The notes below the pieces were generated by a model. That model did not search any database. It was not told where the DNA came from and saw only the letters and a list, made by a program, of their open reading frames with translations. Of a stretch of 64,000 nt of DNA, positions 9,843-18,024 are shown piece after piece. Numbering within the stretch: position 1 is the first letter of the stretch; each line of letters starts with the position of its first letter. The translations under genes were made by a program, and so were the position numbers. Origin of the DNA: VFBF01 sp033764865 (lineage in GTDB: Bacteria; Pseudomonadota; Alphaproteobacteria; Caulobacterales; Aquidulcibacteraceae); the NCBI GenBank assembly GCA_033764865.1, contig JANRIM010000002.1, positions 1 through 64,000 on the forward strand. Direction: 5' to 3'.

Positions 9843-11291
9843 ATGAACGCCATGTCCAATCCGCTCGCCGAGGACGCCAAGGCCCGGATGGAGGCGACGC
9901 TGGCCCGGCAGAAGGCGGCCCACATCCGGGAGGGCGCGCCATCGAAGGCAAAACGGATTGACCGCCTCAACCGGTGCATCGCGATCCTGGTGGATCACAG
10001 CGAGGAGCTCCTCGACGCCCTGAACAGCGACTTCGGCGCCCGATCCAAGGACGCGGGCCGCCTGACGGACATCGCGGGCTCCATTGGGCCGCTCAAATAC
10101 GCCCGGGACAATCTCGGCTCCTGGATGAAGTCCGAAAAGCGCAAGGTCGAGGCGCCCCTGAACCTGTTCGGCGCGCGCGCGGAGGTGCGCTTCCAGCCGA
10201 AGGGCGTGATCGGGATCATCAGTCCGTGGAATTTCCCGGTGAATCTCACGTTCGCGCCGCTGGCGGGCGTGCTGGCGGCGGGCAACCGCGCGATGGTCAA
10301 GCCGAGCGAACTGACGCCAGCGACGTCGGACGCGCTGCTTCGCCTGATCGACCTCTATTTCGACGAAGAGGAAATCGCGGTCATCACCGGCGGACCGGAC
10401 GTGGGCGCGGCCTTTTCAGGCCTTGCGTTCGATCATCTTGTTTTCACGGGCGGTACGTCGATCGCCTATCACGTGATGCGCGCCGCGTCGGCCAACCTGG
10501 TCCCGTTGACGCTAGAGCTTGGCGGCAAAAGCCCGGTCATCGTCGGGAAGGGGGCGGACATGGAGAAATCCGCCGCCCGCATCATGAACGGCAAAACGCT
10601 GAACGCCGGCCAGATTTGCCTCGCGCCCGATTACGTCATGGTGCCGAAGGGGCAGGAGCAGGCCTTCGTCTCCGCAGCCACGAGCGCCGTGACGAAAATG
10701 TTCCCTACGTTGAAGGACAACGAGGACTACACCGCGATCATCAATCAGCGTCATTATGACCGCATCCGCGGCCTGGTGGACGATGCGCGCGCCAAGGGCG
10801 CCCAGGTGGTGGAGATCAATCCGGCCAAGGAGGACTTCAGCCAGCAGGAGCATCGGCGCATCCCGCCCACGCTGATCCTCGACGCAACCGACGACATGAA
10901 GGTGATGCAGGAGGAAATCTTCGGTCCCGTCCTGCCCGTTCGGTCCTATACGACGACGGAAGAGGCTGTGGCGTACGTCAACGCGCACGACCGGCCTCTC
11001 GGGCTCTACTACTTCGGGGAAGATGAAGCGGAGCGGGAGATGGTGCTCGCGCGGACGACGTCGGGCGGCGTGACCGTCAACGACGTTGTTTTCCACGTCG
11101 CGCAGGAAGACCTGCCGTTCGGCGGCATCGGCCCGGCCGGCATGGGCAGCTACCATGGGCGGGACGGCTTCCTGGAGTTCTCCCACAAGAAGGCGGTCTA
11201 CACCCAGATCAAGAGCGAGATCCTCGCGATCACGCGGCCGCCGTTCGGCAAGGCCTTCCGTCAACAGATCGGCGGGCGGATCAAGAAGTAG
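9843..11291 (+). CDS. Coniferyl-aldehyde-dehydrogenase-type NAD(P)+ aldehyde dehydrogenase
   Basis: 482 residues. Aldehyde dehydrogenase superfamily: SPWNFPVNL, KPSELTP, the nucleotide-binding FTGGTSIAYHVM, general-base glutamate in LELGGKSP, catalytic cysteine in NAGQICLAPDY and the EEIFGPVLPV block. The ICLAPDY variant and overall length fit the coniferyl aldehyde dehydrogenase group, which also covers general long-chain or aromatic aldehyde detoxifiers. ATG at 9843 follows AGGGAG-like CAGGGAG. Its stop abuts the stop of the convergent helicase gene. Confidence 0.85.
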   Translation: MNAMSNPLAEDAKARMEATLARQKAAHIREGAPSKAKRIDRLNRCIAILVDHSEELLDALNSDFGARSKDAGRLTDIAGSIGPLKYARDNLGSWMKSEKRKVEAPLNLFGARAEVRFQPKGVIGIISPWNFPVNLTFAPLAGVLAAGNRAMVKPSELTPATSDALLRLIDLYFDEEEIAVITGGPDVGAAFSGLAFDHLVFTGGTSIAYHVMRAASANLVPLTLELGGKSPVIVGKGADMEKSAARIMNGKTLNAGQICLAPDYVMVPKGQEQAFVSAATSAVTKMFPTLKDNEDYTAIINQRHYDRIRGLVDDARAKGAQVVEINPAKEDFSQQEHRRIPPTLILDATDDMKVMQEEIFGPVLPVRSYTTTEEAVAYVNAHDRPLGLYYFGEDEAEREMVLARTTSGGVTVNDVVFHVAQEDLPFGGIGPAGMGSYHGRDGFLEFSHKKAVYTQIKSEILAITRPPFGKAFRQQIGGRIKK

Positions 11292-12944
11292 CTAGTTCGT
11301 CTCCCGACGCGGCTGGCTGCGGGTGAGAAAGGCCGGTGCAGCTTCGCCGAAGCCAAGCACCTGGTCACGCTCCTCGCGCGCGGGCTTCGGCTCGCGGGTG
11401 GGGCGCGGGTCCCGGCCCCGTGGCTCCCGGTAGGCTTGCCTGTCGCGCGGCCCCGGCTCCGGGCGAGACGGTGCGGGGCCGCGGTCCGCGGCGGCCGGAG
11501 CGCTATCGCCCACGTCCTGCTCGGCGACGGGGGGCCTTTGTCGCGGTCCCCGGTCACGCCGGGGGCGCTCTTCCCGTACCCTGTCGGGCGCCGGCCGGGG
11601 CGGGGGCGGTGCGTCCGGATCGTAGGCGGCGGCGGGCTCCATCGACGCGGTCGGTCGGCCCTGATCGCGCTGCTTGAAGCGGTCCCGCTTCCGGCTGCGC
11701 TCGTTGCGCAATTCCTCGGCCTTGCGGCCCCGTCCGCCGCTGTCGCGGCTGTCGCCCAGGCGCTCGGTCGGGACGCCGGCGATCTCGACGGCTTCGATGG
11801 TCGTCCCCAGCATCTTTTCGATGGCTTGCAGGGATCGACCGTCCTCCGGGCCCACCAGCGTGTAGGCTTCGCCGGTCCGTCCCGCCCGTCCGGTGCGGCC
11901 GATGCGGTGGATGTAGTCTTCCGGATGTCGCGGCGGCTCGAAGTTGAACACGTGGCCGACGTCCGGGATGTCGAGGCCGCGCGCCGCCACATCGGACGCA
12001 ACGAGAAGCTGAAGGTCCCCGGCGCGGAACCGGTCGAGGGTCTTGGTGCGCAGGGACTGGTCGAGGTCGCCGTGGATGGGCGCAGCGTCGAACCCGTGCC
12101 GGGAGAGGGATTTCGCGACGATGTCCACGTCAGTCTTGCGGTTGCAGAAGATGATGCCGTTCTTGATCGTCATCGACTGCAGTACGGCGCGCAACGTGGC
12201 GCGCCGCGTGCGGGGGTCGCCGCCCGGCATCCGGACGATGCGCGCGGTGATTGTGGAGGCCTGCGTCGCCGGTCGCGAAACCTCCACGCGCACGGCGCTC
12301 GACAGGAACTGGTCCGTCAGCCGCTGGATTTCCGGCGGCATCGTGGCGGAGAAAAACAGGGTCTGCCGGGTGAACGGCGTCATCTTGAAGATGCGCTCGA
12401 TGTCGGGAATGAAGCCCATGTCCAGCATGCGGTCGGCTTCATCGACCACCATGACCTGGACGCCGTTCAACAGCAGCTTGCCGCGCTCGAAATGGTCAAG
12501 CAGGCGACCGGGCGTGGCGATCAGAACGTCGACCCCCTGGGTCAGCAGGGCGTCCTGATCCCCGAAGGAGACGCCGCCGATGAGCAGGGCCATCCGCAGG
12601 TTGTGATACTTCCCGTACTTCGTGAAGTTGTCCGCCACTTGCGCCGCAAGTTCGCGCGTCGGTTCCAGGATGAGCGTGCGCGGCATGCGCGCCTTGGCGC
12701 GACCCCGCGACAGGATCTCGATCATCGGGAGCGTGAAGGACGCTGTCTTGCCGGTGCCGGTCTGGGCGATCCCGAGGACGTCTCGCCCCATCAGGACGTG
12801 TGGAATGGCCTGGGCCTGGATCGGGGTGGGGGTGGTGTAGCCGGTGTCGGCGATCGCTCGGAGCAGTTCGGCGCTGAGGCCGAGGCTGGCGAAGTCGTTC
12901 GCTGTGGAGCCGGGGGCGTCCGTAGACGCCGTCTGGTCAGTCAT
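11292..12944 (-). CDS. DEAD-box ATP-dependent RNA helicase (RhlE-like) with long basic tail
   Basis: 550 residues. All helicase motifs are present: Q motif TPTPIQAQAIP, I AQTGTGKT, Ia PTRELAAQ, II VDEADRMLDMG, III SATMP, V ARGLDIPDVG, VI HRIGRTGRAG. The core ends near residue 385; the remaining ~165 residues are rich in Arg, Pro, Asp and Glu (repeated RP, RD, PRP), predicted disordered and probably RNA-binding, as in RhlE/CsdA-like helicases. It likely remodels RNA or ribosome precursors. It lies 139 bases downstream of parE on the same strand. Confidence 0.92.
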   Translation of the reverse strand: MTDQTASTDAPGSTANDFASLGLSAELLRAIADTGYTTPTPIQAQAIPHVLMGRDVLGIAQTGTGKTASFTLPMIEILSRGRAKARMPRTLILEPTRELAAQVADNFTKYGKYHNLRMALLIGGVSFGDQDALLTQGVDVLIATPGRLLDHFERGKLLLNGVQVMVVDEADRMLDMGFIPDIERIFKMTPFTRQTLFFSATMPPEIQRLTDQFLSSAVRVEVSRPATQASTITARIVRMPGGDPRTRRATLRAVLQSMTIKNGIIFCNRKTDVDIVAKSLSRHGFDAAPIHGDLDQSLRTKTLDRFRAGDLQLLVASDVAARGLDIPDVGHVFNFEPPRHPEDYIHRIGRTGRAGRTGEAYTLVGPEDGRSLQAIEKMLGTTIEAVEIAGVPTERLGDSRDSGGRGRKAEELRNERSRKRDRFKQRDQGRPTASMEPAAAYDPDAPPPPRPAPDRVREERPRRDRGPRQRPPVAEQDVGDSAPAAADRGPAPSRPEPGPRDRQAYREPRGRDPRPTREPKPAREERDQVLGFGEAAPAFLTRSQPRRETN

Positions 12945-13083
12945 TGAGGGTTTCCATCAGGGCGCGCGGCACATCCGCCTAAGCGCCGAGGGGCCGCCCG
13001 GACCCTTGGTCACGGGATCCCCACAGCCTTTAGATGAGGGCGAAGTCCTTCCAAGTCAATCGGGAATAACCCGGTGGAGACCA

Positions 13084-15072
13084 TCAGACGTCGAGTTCTT
13101 CCACGAAGCGGGCATTCTGCTGGATGTAGTTGAATCGCAGTTCCGGTTTCCGCCCCATGAGGGTCTCCACCAGCACTTCGAAGTCCGGCGCCTCGTCGGC
13201 GTTCAGCACGACCCGCGCGAGAGTGCGGGTGGCCGGGTCCATGGTGGTTTCCTTCAACTGCTGGGGCATCATCTCTCCCAGACCCTTGAACCGGCCGATG
13301 TCCACCTTCCGGTTCGCGAACTTCGTGCGCAGCAATTCTTCCTTGTGGGCGTCGTCGCGCGCGTAGACGTGCTCCTTGCCGGTCGAAATCCTGTAGAGCG
13401 GCGGGAGCGCGAGGTAGAGCCGCCCGGCGCGGATCAGGCCGGGCATGGAACGGTGGAAGAAGGTGATCAGCAGAGATGCGATGTGGGCGCCGTCCACGTC
13501 GGCGTCGGTCATGATCACGACCCGTTCATAGCGCAGATCGTCCAGTCGGAACTTGCCGTTCACGCCGCAGCCCAGCGCCAGCGTGAGATCCGCCAGCTCC
13601 TGGTTCGCGGACGCCTTCTCGCCGCCGGCGGACGCCACGTTCAGGATCTTGCCCCGGAGCGGGAGAATGGCCTGGGTGTTGCGGTTCCGGGCCTGCTTGG
13701 CGGAACCGCCGGCGCTGTCGCCTTCGACGATGAAAATCTCGGTGTCGTTGGCGTCCGCGCGGGCGCAATCGGCCAGCTTGCCCGGCAGACGCAGACGTTT
13801 GGTGGCGGACTGCCGCGCCACCTCTTTCTCCCTGCGCCGCTTCAGCCGCTCCTCGGCCTGGCCGATCACCCATTCCAGCAGCCGGTCCGCTTCCTTGGGG
13901 GAGGCCGTCAGCCAATGCTCGAAGGGATCGCGCACTGCCTGTTCGACGATCCGCGCCGCCTCCGTGGTGACGAGCCGACCCTTGGTTTGACCCTCGAACT
14001 GCGGATCGTGAATGAAGACCGAGACGAGCGCCGCGCTTGTGGCCATGACGTCATCCTGCGTGATGATGTCGGCCTTGCGCTCCTTTTTCAGCTCCGCGTA
14101 TGCGCGCAATCCCTTGGTCAGCGCAGCGCGCAGGCCGTTTTCGTGGGCGCCGCCGTCGGCCGTCGGGATCGTGTTGCAATAGGACCTCAGCATGCCGTCG
14201 GCGTCGCCGAAGCCGTCCTGCACCCAGGCCACGGCCCATTCCACCTTGCCGTGCCCGATATCCTTGACGGTCCGTCCTACGAACGGGTCGCTGGTGACGG
14301 GCTTTTTGTCCTTGAGGATCTCGGTGAGAAAGTCCTTCAGGCCGTTCGGAAACTTGAGCACGGCTTCCGCGGGCGTCGCGTCCCCTTCACGGAGCCGCTC
14401 GGGCGAACAGCGCCAGCGGATTTCGACGCCCCTCTGCAAGTAGGCCTTGGAGCGCGCCATCTGGAAGAGTCGCGCGGGCTTGAAGGCGGCGTTCTCACCG
14501 AAGATCTCGGGGTCGGGATGAAAACGGACCGTTGTGCCGCGACGATTGGGAGCCGCGCCGATCTCCTTGAGCGGACCCTTGGGGATGCCCCTTGAATAGC
14601 TTTGCGCGAACAGACGCCGGTCCCGCGCCACCTCCACATAGAGCTGATCGGCGAGGGCGTTGACCACCGACACGCCGACCCCGTGCAGTCCGCCAGACGT
14701 CTGGTACGCCTTGTCGGAAAACTTTCCGCCCGCATGCAGCGTCGTGAGGATCACCTCCAGGGCGGATTTCTTGGGAAACTTAGGATGGGGGTCGACGGGA
14801 ATGCCGCGGCCATTGTCGGTGACGGACAAGGTGCCGTCCGCGGCGAGCTCCACCTCGATGCGATCGGCATGGCCGGCGACGGCCTCGTCCATCGCGTTGT
14901 CCAGCACCTCGGCGAAGAGGTGGTGCAGGGCTCGCTCGTCCGTTCCCCCCACATACATGCCCGGCCGCCGGCGCACCGGCTCCAGCCCCTCAAGGACCTC
15001 GATGTCCTTGGCAGAGTAATCGTTGGGAGCGAACTCAAGGCCGTTCTGCCTCAAGACATTCGATTTTGACAT
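13084..15072 (-). CDS. parE: DNA topoisomerase IV subunit B
   Basis: 662 residues, the length of ParE rather than the ~800 of GyrB. GHKL ATPase: AEVLDNAMDEAVAGH, DNGRGIPVD and the GGLHGVGVSVVNAL lid. TOPRIM region: EGDSAGGSAKQARNR, ILPLRGKILNV and metal-binding DADVDGAHIASLL. With ParC (not in this window) it decatenates daughter chromosomes. The GMYVGGTDERALHHL segment also matches ParE. Start ATG at 15072 faces the outer-membrane protein gene across 250 bases with no further gene visible. Confidence 0.95.
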   Translation of the reverse strand: MSKSNVLRQNGLEFAPNDYSAKDIEVLEGLEPVRRRPGMYVGGTDERALHHLFAEVLDNAMDEAVAGHADRIEVELAADGTLSVTDNGRGIPVDPHPKFPKKSALEVILTTLHAGGKFSDKAYQTSGGLHGVGVSVVNALADQLYVEVARDRRLFAQSYSRGIPKGPLKEIGAAPNRRGTTVRFHPDPEIFGENAAFKPARLFQMARSKAYLQRGVEIRWRCSPERLREGDATPAEAVLKFPNGLKDFLTEILKDKKPVTSDPFVGRTVKDIGHGKVEWAVAWVQDGFGDADGMLRSYCNTIPTADGGAHENGLRAALTKGLRAYAELKKERKADIITQDDVMATSAALVSVFIHDPQFEGQTKGRLVTTEAARIVEQAVRDPFEHWLTASPKEADRLLEWVIGQAEERLKRRREKEVARQSATKRLRLPGKLADCARADANDTEIFIVEGDSAGGSAKQARNRNTQAILPLRGKILNVASAGGEKASANQELADLTLALGCGVNGKFRLDDLRYERVVIMTDADVDGAHIASLLITFFHRSMPGLIRAGRLYLALPPLYRISTGKEHVYARDDAHKEELLRTKFANRKVDIGRFKGLGEMMPQQLKETTMDPATRTLARVVLNADEAPDFEVLVETLMGRKPELRFNYIQQNARFVEELDV

Positions 15073-15322
15073 GAGGGCGGTCTCGCACGAGTCCGGCGAT
15101 CACGCCATGGACTCGCTCACCTGGAGGTTAACGCGCCGCAGGGACTTGTGGCGCTCTCGCCGCGCCCGTGGCGACACCGGGGCAAAGCGTAGCGCCTTGG
15201 CCACGCCCCGTCGCCCATGTGGCGCGGAGGGCGCTCCGCGCTGCGGTTCCAACTGAGCGATTGAAGGCTGCGCGCCTATCACCCGGCAGCCTCCTGACGG
15301 CGGCGAAGCTGGAGAAAACTTC

Positions 15323-15823
15323 ATGAAATCAATAGGTATGATCCTGAGTCTCGGCGCTCTGGCGGTAGCGGCCCCGGCCCACGCGCAAACGGGCGCCTAC
15401 GTGAACGGCGGCTACACCCACTATGAAACGGAGGACGTGACCCTAGGTGGGGTCGGCGGGCGGCTGGGCTATCGCTTCCATCCCAACTTCGCCGTGGAAG
15501 GCGAGGCGGCCTTCGGCGTGAAGGACGACGACATCGGCCCGGTGACGGTGGAACTGGACCACCAGGTCGGCGTCTACGGCGTCGGAATCCTGCCTGTAAC
15601 GCCGCAGCTGGACCTGTTCGGCCGCGTCGGGTGGGCGAAGGTGGAGGCTTCGGCGTCCGTTCCCGGATTGAGCGTGGACGGTGAGGAGGACGGCGTGGCC
15701 TTCGGCGGCGGTGCGCAATACATGCTGACGGACAAGGTGGGCATCCGCGGGGACTACACCCGGCTTGAGGGCGATGACGACGGCGCCGACACGTTCAGCG
15801 CGTCGGCGGTGGTGAAGTTCTGA
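15323..15823 (+). CDS. Outer-membrane beta-barrel protein (OmpA/porin-like fold)
   Basis: 166 residues with a signal peptide (MKSIGMILSLGALAVAAPAHAQ, cleavage after AHA). The mature part shows alternating strands with aromatic girdle residues (GAYVNGGYTHYET, GGRLGYRFHPNFAVEGE, IRGDYTRLE) and ends in VVKF with a terminal Phe, the Bam recognition signature. The GRVGWAKVE segment is common in small eight-stranded barrels. Role unknown. AGAAAA before ATG 15323 and the GGAG just upstream give a ribosome site. Confidence 0.82.
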   Translation: MKSIGMILSLGALAVAAPAHAQTGAYVNGGYTHYETEDVTLGGVGGRLGYRFHPNFAVEGEAAFGVKDDDIGPVTVELDHQVGVYGVGILPVTPQLDLFGRVGWAKVEASASVPGLSVDGEEDGVAFGGGAQYMLTDKVGIRGDYTRLEGDDDGADTFSASAVVKF

Positions 15824-15837
15824 CGCTCGAGAAGAAA

Positions 15838-15867
15838 GAAGGGCCGGCGCTGTCGCGCCGGCCCTTC
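15838..15867. terminator. Hairpin terminator between OMP gene and glnA
   Basis: A perfect 13-base stem with a TGTC loop (15851-15854) lies between the two convergent genes. Read on the minus strand it is followed by TTTCTTCTC, so it best serves glnA; on the plus strand it is followed by CCGTCC with no T tract, so termination of the OMP transcript there would be weaker. Confidence 0.75.
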
Positions 15868-15890
15868 CCGTCCGCCCTGCAAGGCGACTG

Positions 15891-17300
15891 TCAGGCCTTG
15901 TAGTACATCTCGAATTCGACCGGGTGGGGGTGCATCCGGAAGCGGTCGTTCTCCTCGCGTTTCAAGTCGAGATAGGCGTCGATGAAATCGTCGTCCATCA
16001 CGTTGCCCTTCTTGAGGAAACCGCGGTCCGCGTCGAGGGAGTTGATGGCCTCTTCAAGGCTGCCGCAGACAGTCGGAACGTCCTTCAGTTCCTCTGGCGG
16101 CAGGTCATAGAGGTTCTTGTCCAGCGGATCGCCCGGGTGGATCTTGTTCTGGATGCCGTCCAGGCCCGCCATCAGCAGCGCCGTGTACGTGAGGTACATG
16201 TTGCCGGCCGGATCCGGGAACCGCACCTCGACGCGCTTGGCGTTCTCGCCCGTCCCGTGGGGGATGCGGCATGACGCGGAGCGGTTGCGCGCGGAGTAGG
16301 CCAGAAGCACCGGCGCCTCATAGCCCGGGACGAGGCGCTTGTAGGAGTTGGTCGTGGAATTGGCGAACGCGTTGATCGCCTTGGCGTGCTTGATGATCCC
16401 GCCGATGTAGAACAGACACGTTTCCGACAGGCCGGCGTAGCGGTCGCCGGCGAAGGTGTTCTTGCCGCCCTTCCAGATGGACTGGTGAACGTGCATCCCG
16501 GAGCCATTGTCCTTGTAATAGGGCTTCGGCATGAACGTGGCGGACTTGCCGTAGCTCTGCGCCACGTTGTGGATCACGTACTTGTAGAGGTTCATCGCGT
16601 CGGCCATCGACACGAGCGTGCTGAACTTCAGGCCGAGTTCATGCTGCGCGGGGGCCACTTCGTGGTGGTGCTTCTCCACCTTGAGCCCGATCTCCTTCAT
16701 GACGGAGAGCATTTCCCCCCGCATGTCCTGCAGGGAGTCGATCGGCGGCACGGGGAAGTAGCCGCCCTTCGGGCCGGGACGGTGGCCCATGTTGCCGGCC
16801 TCGTAGATCTTGCCGGTGTTCATCGGCAATTCCGTCGAGTCGAAGCTGTAGCCGGTGTTATTCGGCTCCACATTCCAGCGCACGTCGTCGAAAACGAAGA
16901 ACTCGGCCTCGGGCCCGAAGTAGGCGGTGTCGCCGAAACCGCCGGACTTCACGTACATCTCGGCCTTTTTAGCGATCGAGCGGGGGTCGCGGTTGTAAGG
17001 CTGGAGCGTGCCGGGTTCGAGAATGTCGCAGAACAGCGCCAGCGTCGTCTGCTGGAAGAACGGATCGATGTGGGCGCCCATCGTGTCGGGGCGCATGACC
17101 ATGTCGGACTCGTTGATGGCTTTCCAGCCGGCGATGGACGATCCGTCGAACATCGTTCCTTCGGTGAAGTAGCCCTCGTCGAACATGCTCACGTCGAACG
17201 TGACGTGTTGCATCTTGCCACGCATGTCGTTGAACCGGAGATCGATGAACTCGACCTCCTTGTCCTTGATCAGCTTCATCACGTCGCCGGTAGCAGACAT
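15891..17300 (-). CDS. glnA: Type I glutamine synthetase
   Basis: 469 residues, standard GSI-beta length. It condenses ammonia with glutamate using ATP; dodecameric, cytosolic. Visible landmarks: VEFIDLRFNDMRGK, the metal-binding GPEAEFFVFD, the KHHHEVAPAQHELG loop, NGSGMHVHQS-type segment (DNGSGMHVHQS), ARNRSASCRIP and the adenylylation loop NLYDLPPEE with the modifiable tyrosine, implying GlnE control. It lies 96 bases downstream of glnB on the same strand. Confidence 0.97.
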   Translation of the reverse strand: MSATGDVMKLIKDKEVEFIDLRFNDMRGKMQHVTFDVSMFDEGYFTEGTMFDGSSIAGWKAINESDMVMRPDTMGAHIDPFFQQTTLALFCDILEPGTLQPYNRDPRSIAKKAEMYVKSGGFGDTAYFGPEAEFFVFDDVRWNVEPNNTGYSFDSTELPMNTGKIYEAGNMGHRPGPKGGYFPVPPIDSLQDMRGEMLSVMKEIGLKVEKHHHEVAPAQHELGLKFSTLVSMADAMNLYKYVIHNVAQSYGKSATFMPKPYYKDNGSGMHVHQSIWKGGKNTFAGDRYAGLSETCLFYIGGIIKHAKAINAFANSTTNSYKRLVPGYEAPVLLAYSARNRSASCRIPHGTGENAKRVEVRFPDPAGNMYLTYTALLMAGLDGIQNKIHPGDPLDKNLYDLPPEELKDVPTVCGSLEEAINSLDADRGFLKKGNVMDDDFIDAYLDLKREENDRFRMHPHPVEFEMYYKA

Positions 17301-17396
17301 TCTTCCATCCTCCTCGACACGGCGCCTGCCGCGGCGCCGGCCCTGTTGCGAGTACCTCTATCGCCGCCCCCAAGCTCAGCGCGGGGGCGGGGGCGG

Positions 17397-17735
17397 TCAG
17401 ACCGCCTGCGATCCCGTTTCGCCGGTGCGGATCCGGATGACGTTCGAGACGTCCATCACGAAGATCTTGCCGTCGCCGATCTTGCCGGTCTTGGCGGCCT
17501 TTTGAATGGCTTCCAGGGCGCCGTCGAGTTGCGCGTCGTCCACCACCACTTCGATCTTCAGCTTGGGCAGGAAATCCACCACGTACTCGGCGCCGCGGTA
17601 GAGCTCCGTGTGGCCCTTCTGGCGCCCGAAGCCCTTGGCCTCCACCACCGTCATCCCCTGCAGGCCGATTTCCTGCAGCGCCTCTTTCACCTCGTCGAGT
17701 TTAAAGGGCTTGATCACGGCTTCGATTTTTTTCAT
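17397..17735 (-). CDS. glnB: Nitrogen regulatory protein P-II
   Basis: 112-residue P-II signal protein starting MKKIEAVIKPFKLDEVKEAL. The T-loop KGHTELYRGAEYVVDFLPK carries the uridylylation tyrosine (Y51 by family numbering), and the C-terminus has the usual RIRTGE segment. P-II reads 2-oxoglutarate/ATP and controls GlnE and NtrB. The longer GTG-initiated frame adds 21 atypical residues and is not preferred. The glnB-glnA order is the usual alphaproteobacterial one. Confidence 0.95.
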   Translation of the reverse strand: MKKIEAVIKPFKLDEVKEALQEIGLQGMTVVEAKGFGRQKGHTELYRGAEYVVDFLPKLKIEVVVDDAQLDGALEAIQKAAKTGKIGDGKIFVMDVSNVIRIRTGETGSQAV

Positions 17736-17832
17736 GGCTGGCGCCTTCTCTTGATGTCTTGCCCGACCCCGGCGGCCGGTTCTTCGCCTCGGTGCCACGC
17801 GGCGGGCGTCCGCTCGGCTCGCGTATCCGAAC

Positions 17833-17848
17833 GCAGGGCAAAGGCCAA
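17833..17848 (-). promoter_or_regulatory. Possible sigma-54 promoter for glnBA
   Basis: On the minus strand this reads TTGGCCTTTGCCCTGC, with GG and GC separated by 10 bases as required for sigma-54 -24/-12 elements, about 100 bases before glnB. The -24 element deviates from TGGCAC and the -12 reads CTGC rather than TTGC. glnB in several Alphaproteobacteria is known to use RpoN; here it is only a suggestive match. Confidence 0.3.
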
Positions 17849-18024
17849 TCCCAGGCCCGCGTCAATCGACCCGAAAGGTCGGTTCCCGCGCGATCCTGAA
17901 GGCGCCATTTTCGCGGGCGCCGGCGCCCATTCGGCTTGCTTGCACGACGCCGTCTGCCGCTGCGGCGCCGATGGACACGCGCCGCGCCTTCGGGGATGGA
18001 GCAGGGGCGATCGACGAGGCTTCC

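Noticed and set aside
12844..14595. 583-residue plus-strand frame opposite parE
   Set aside because: Shadow of parE; no family features.
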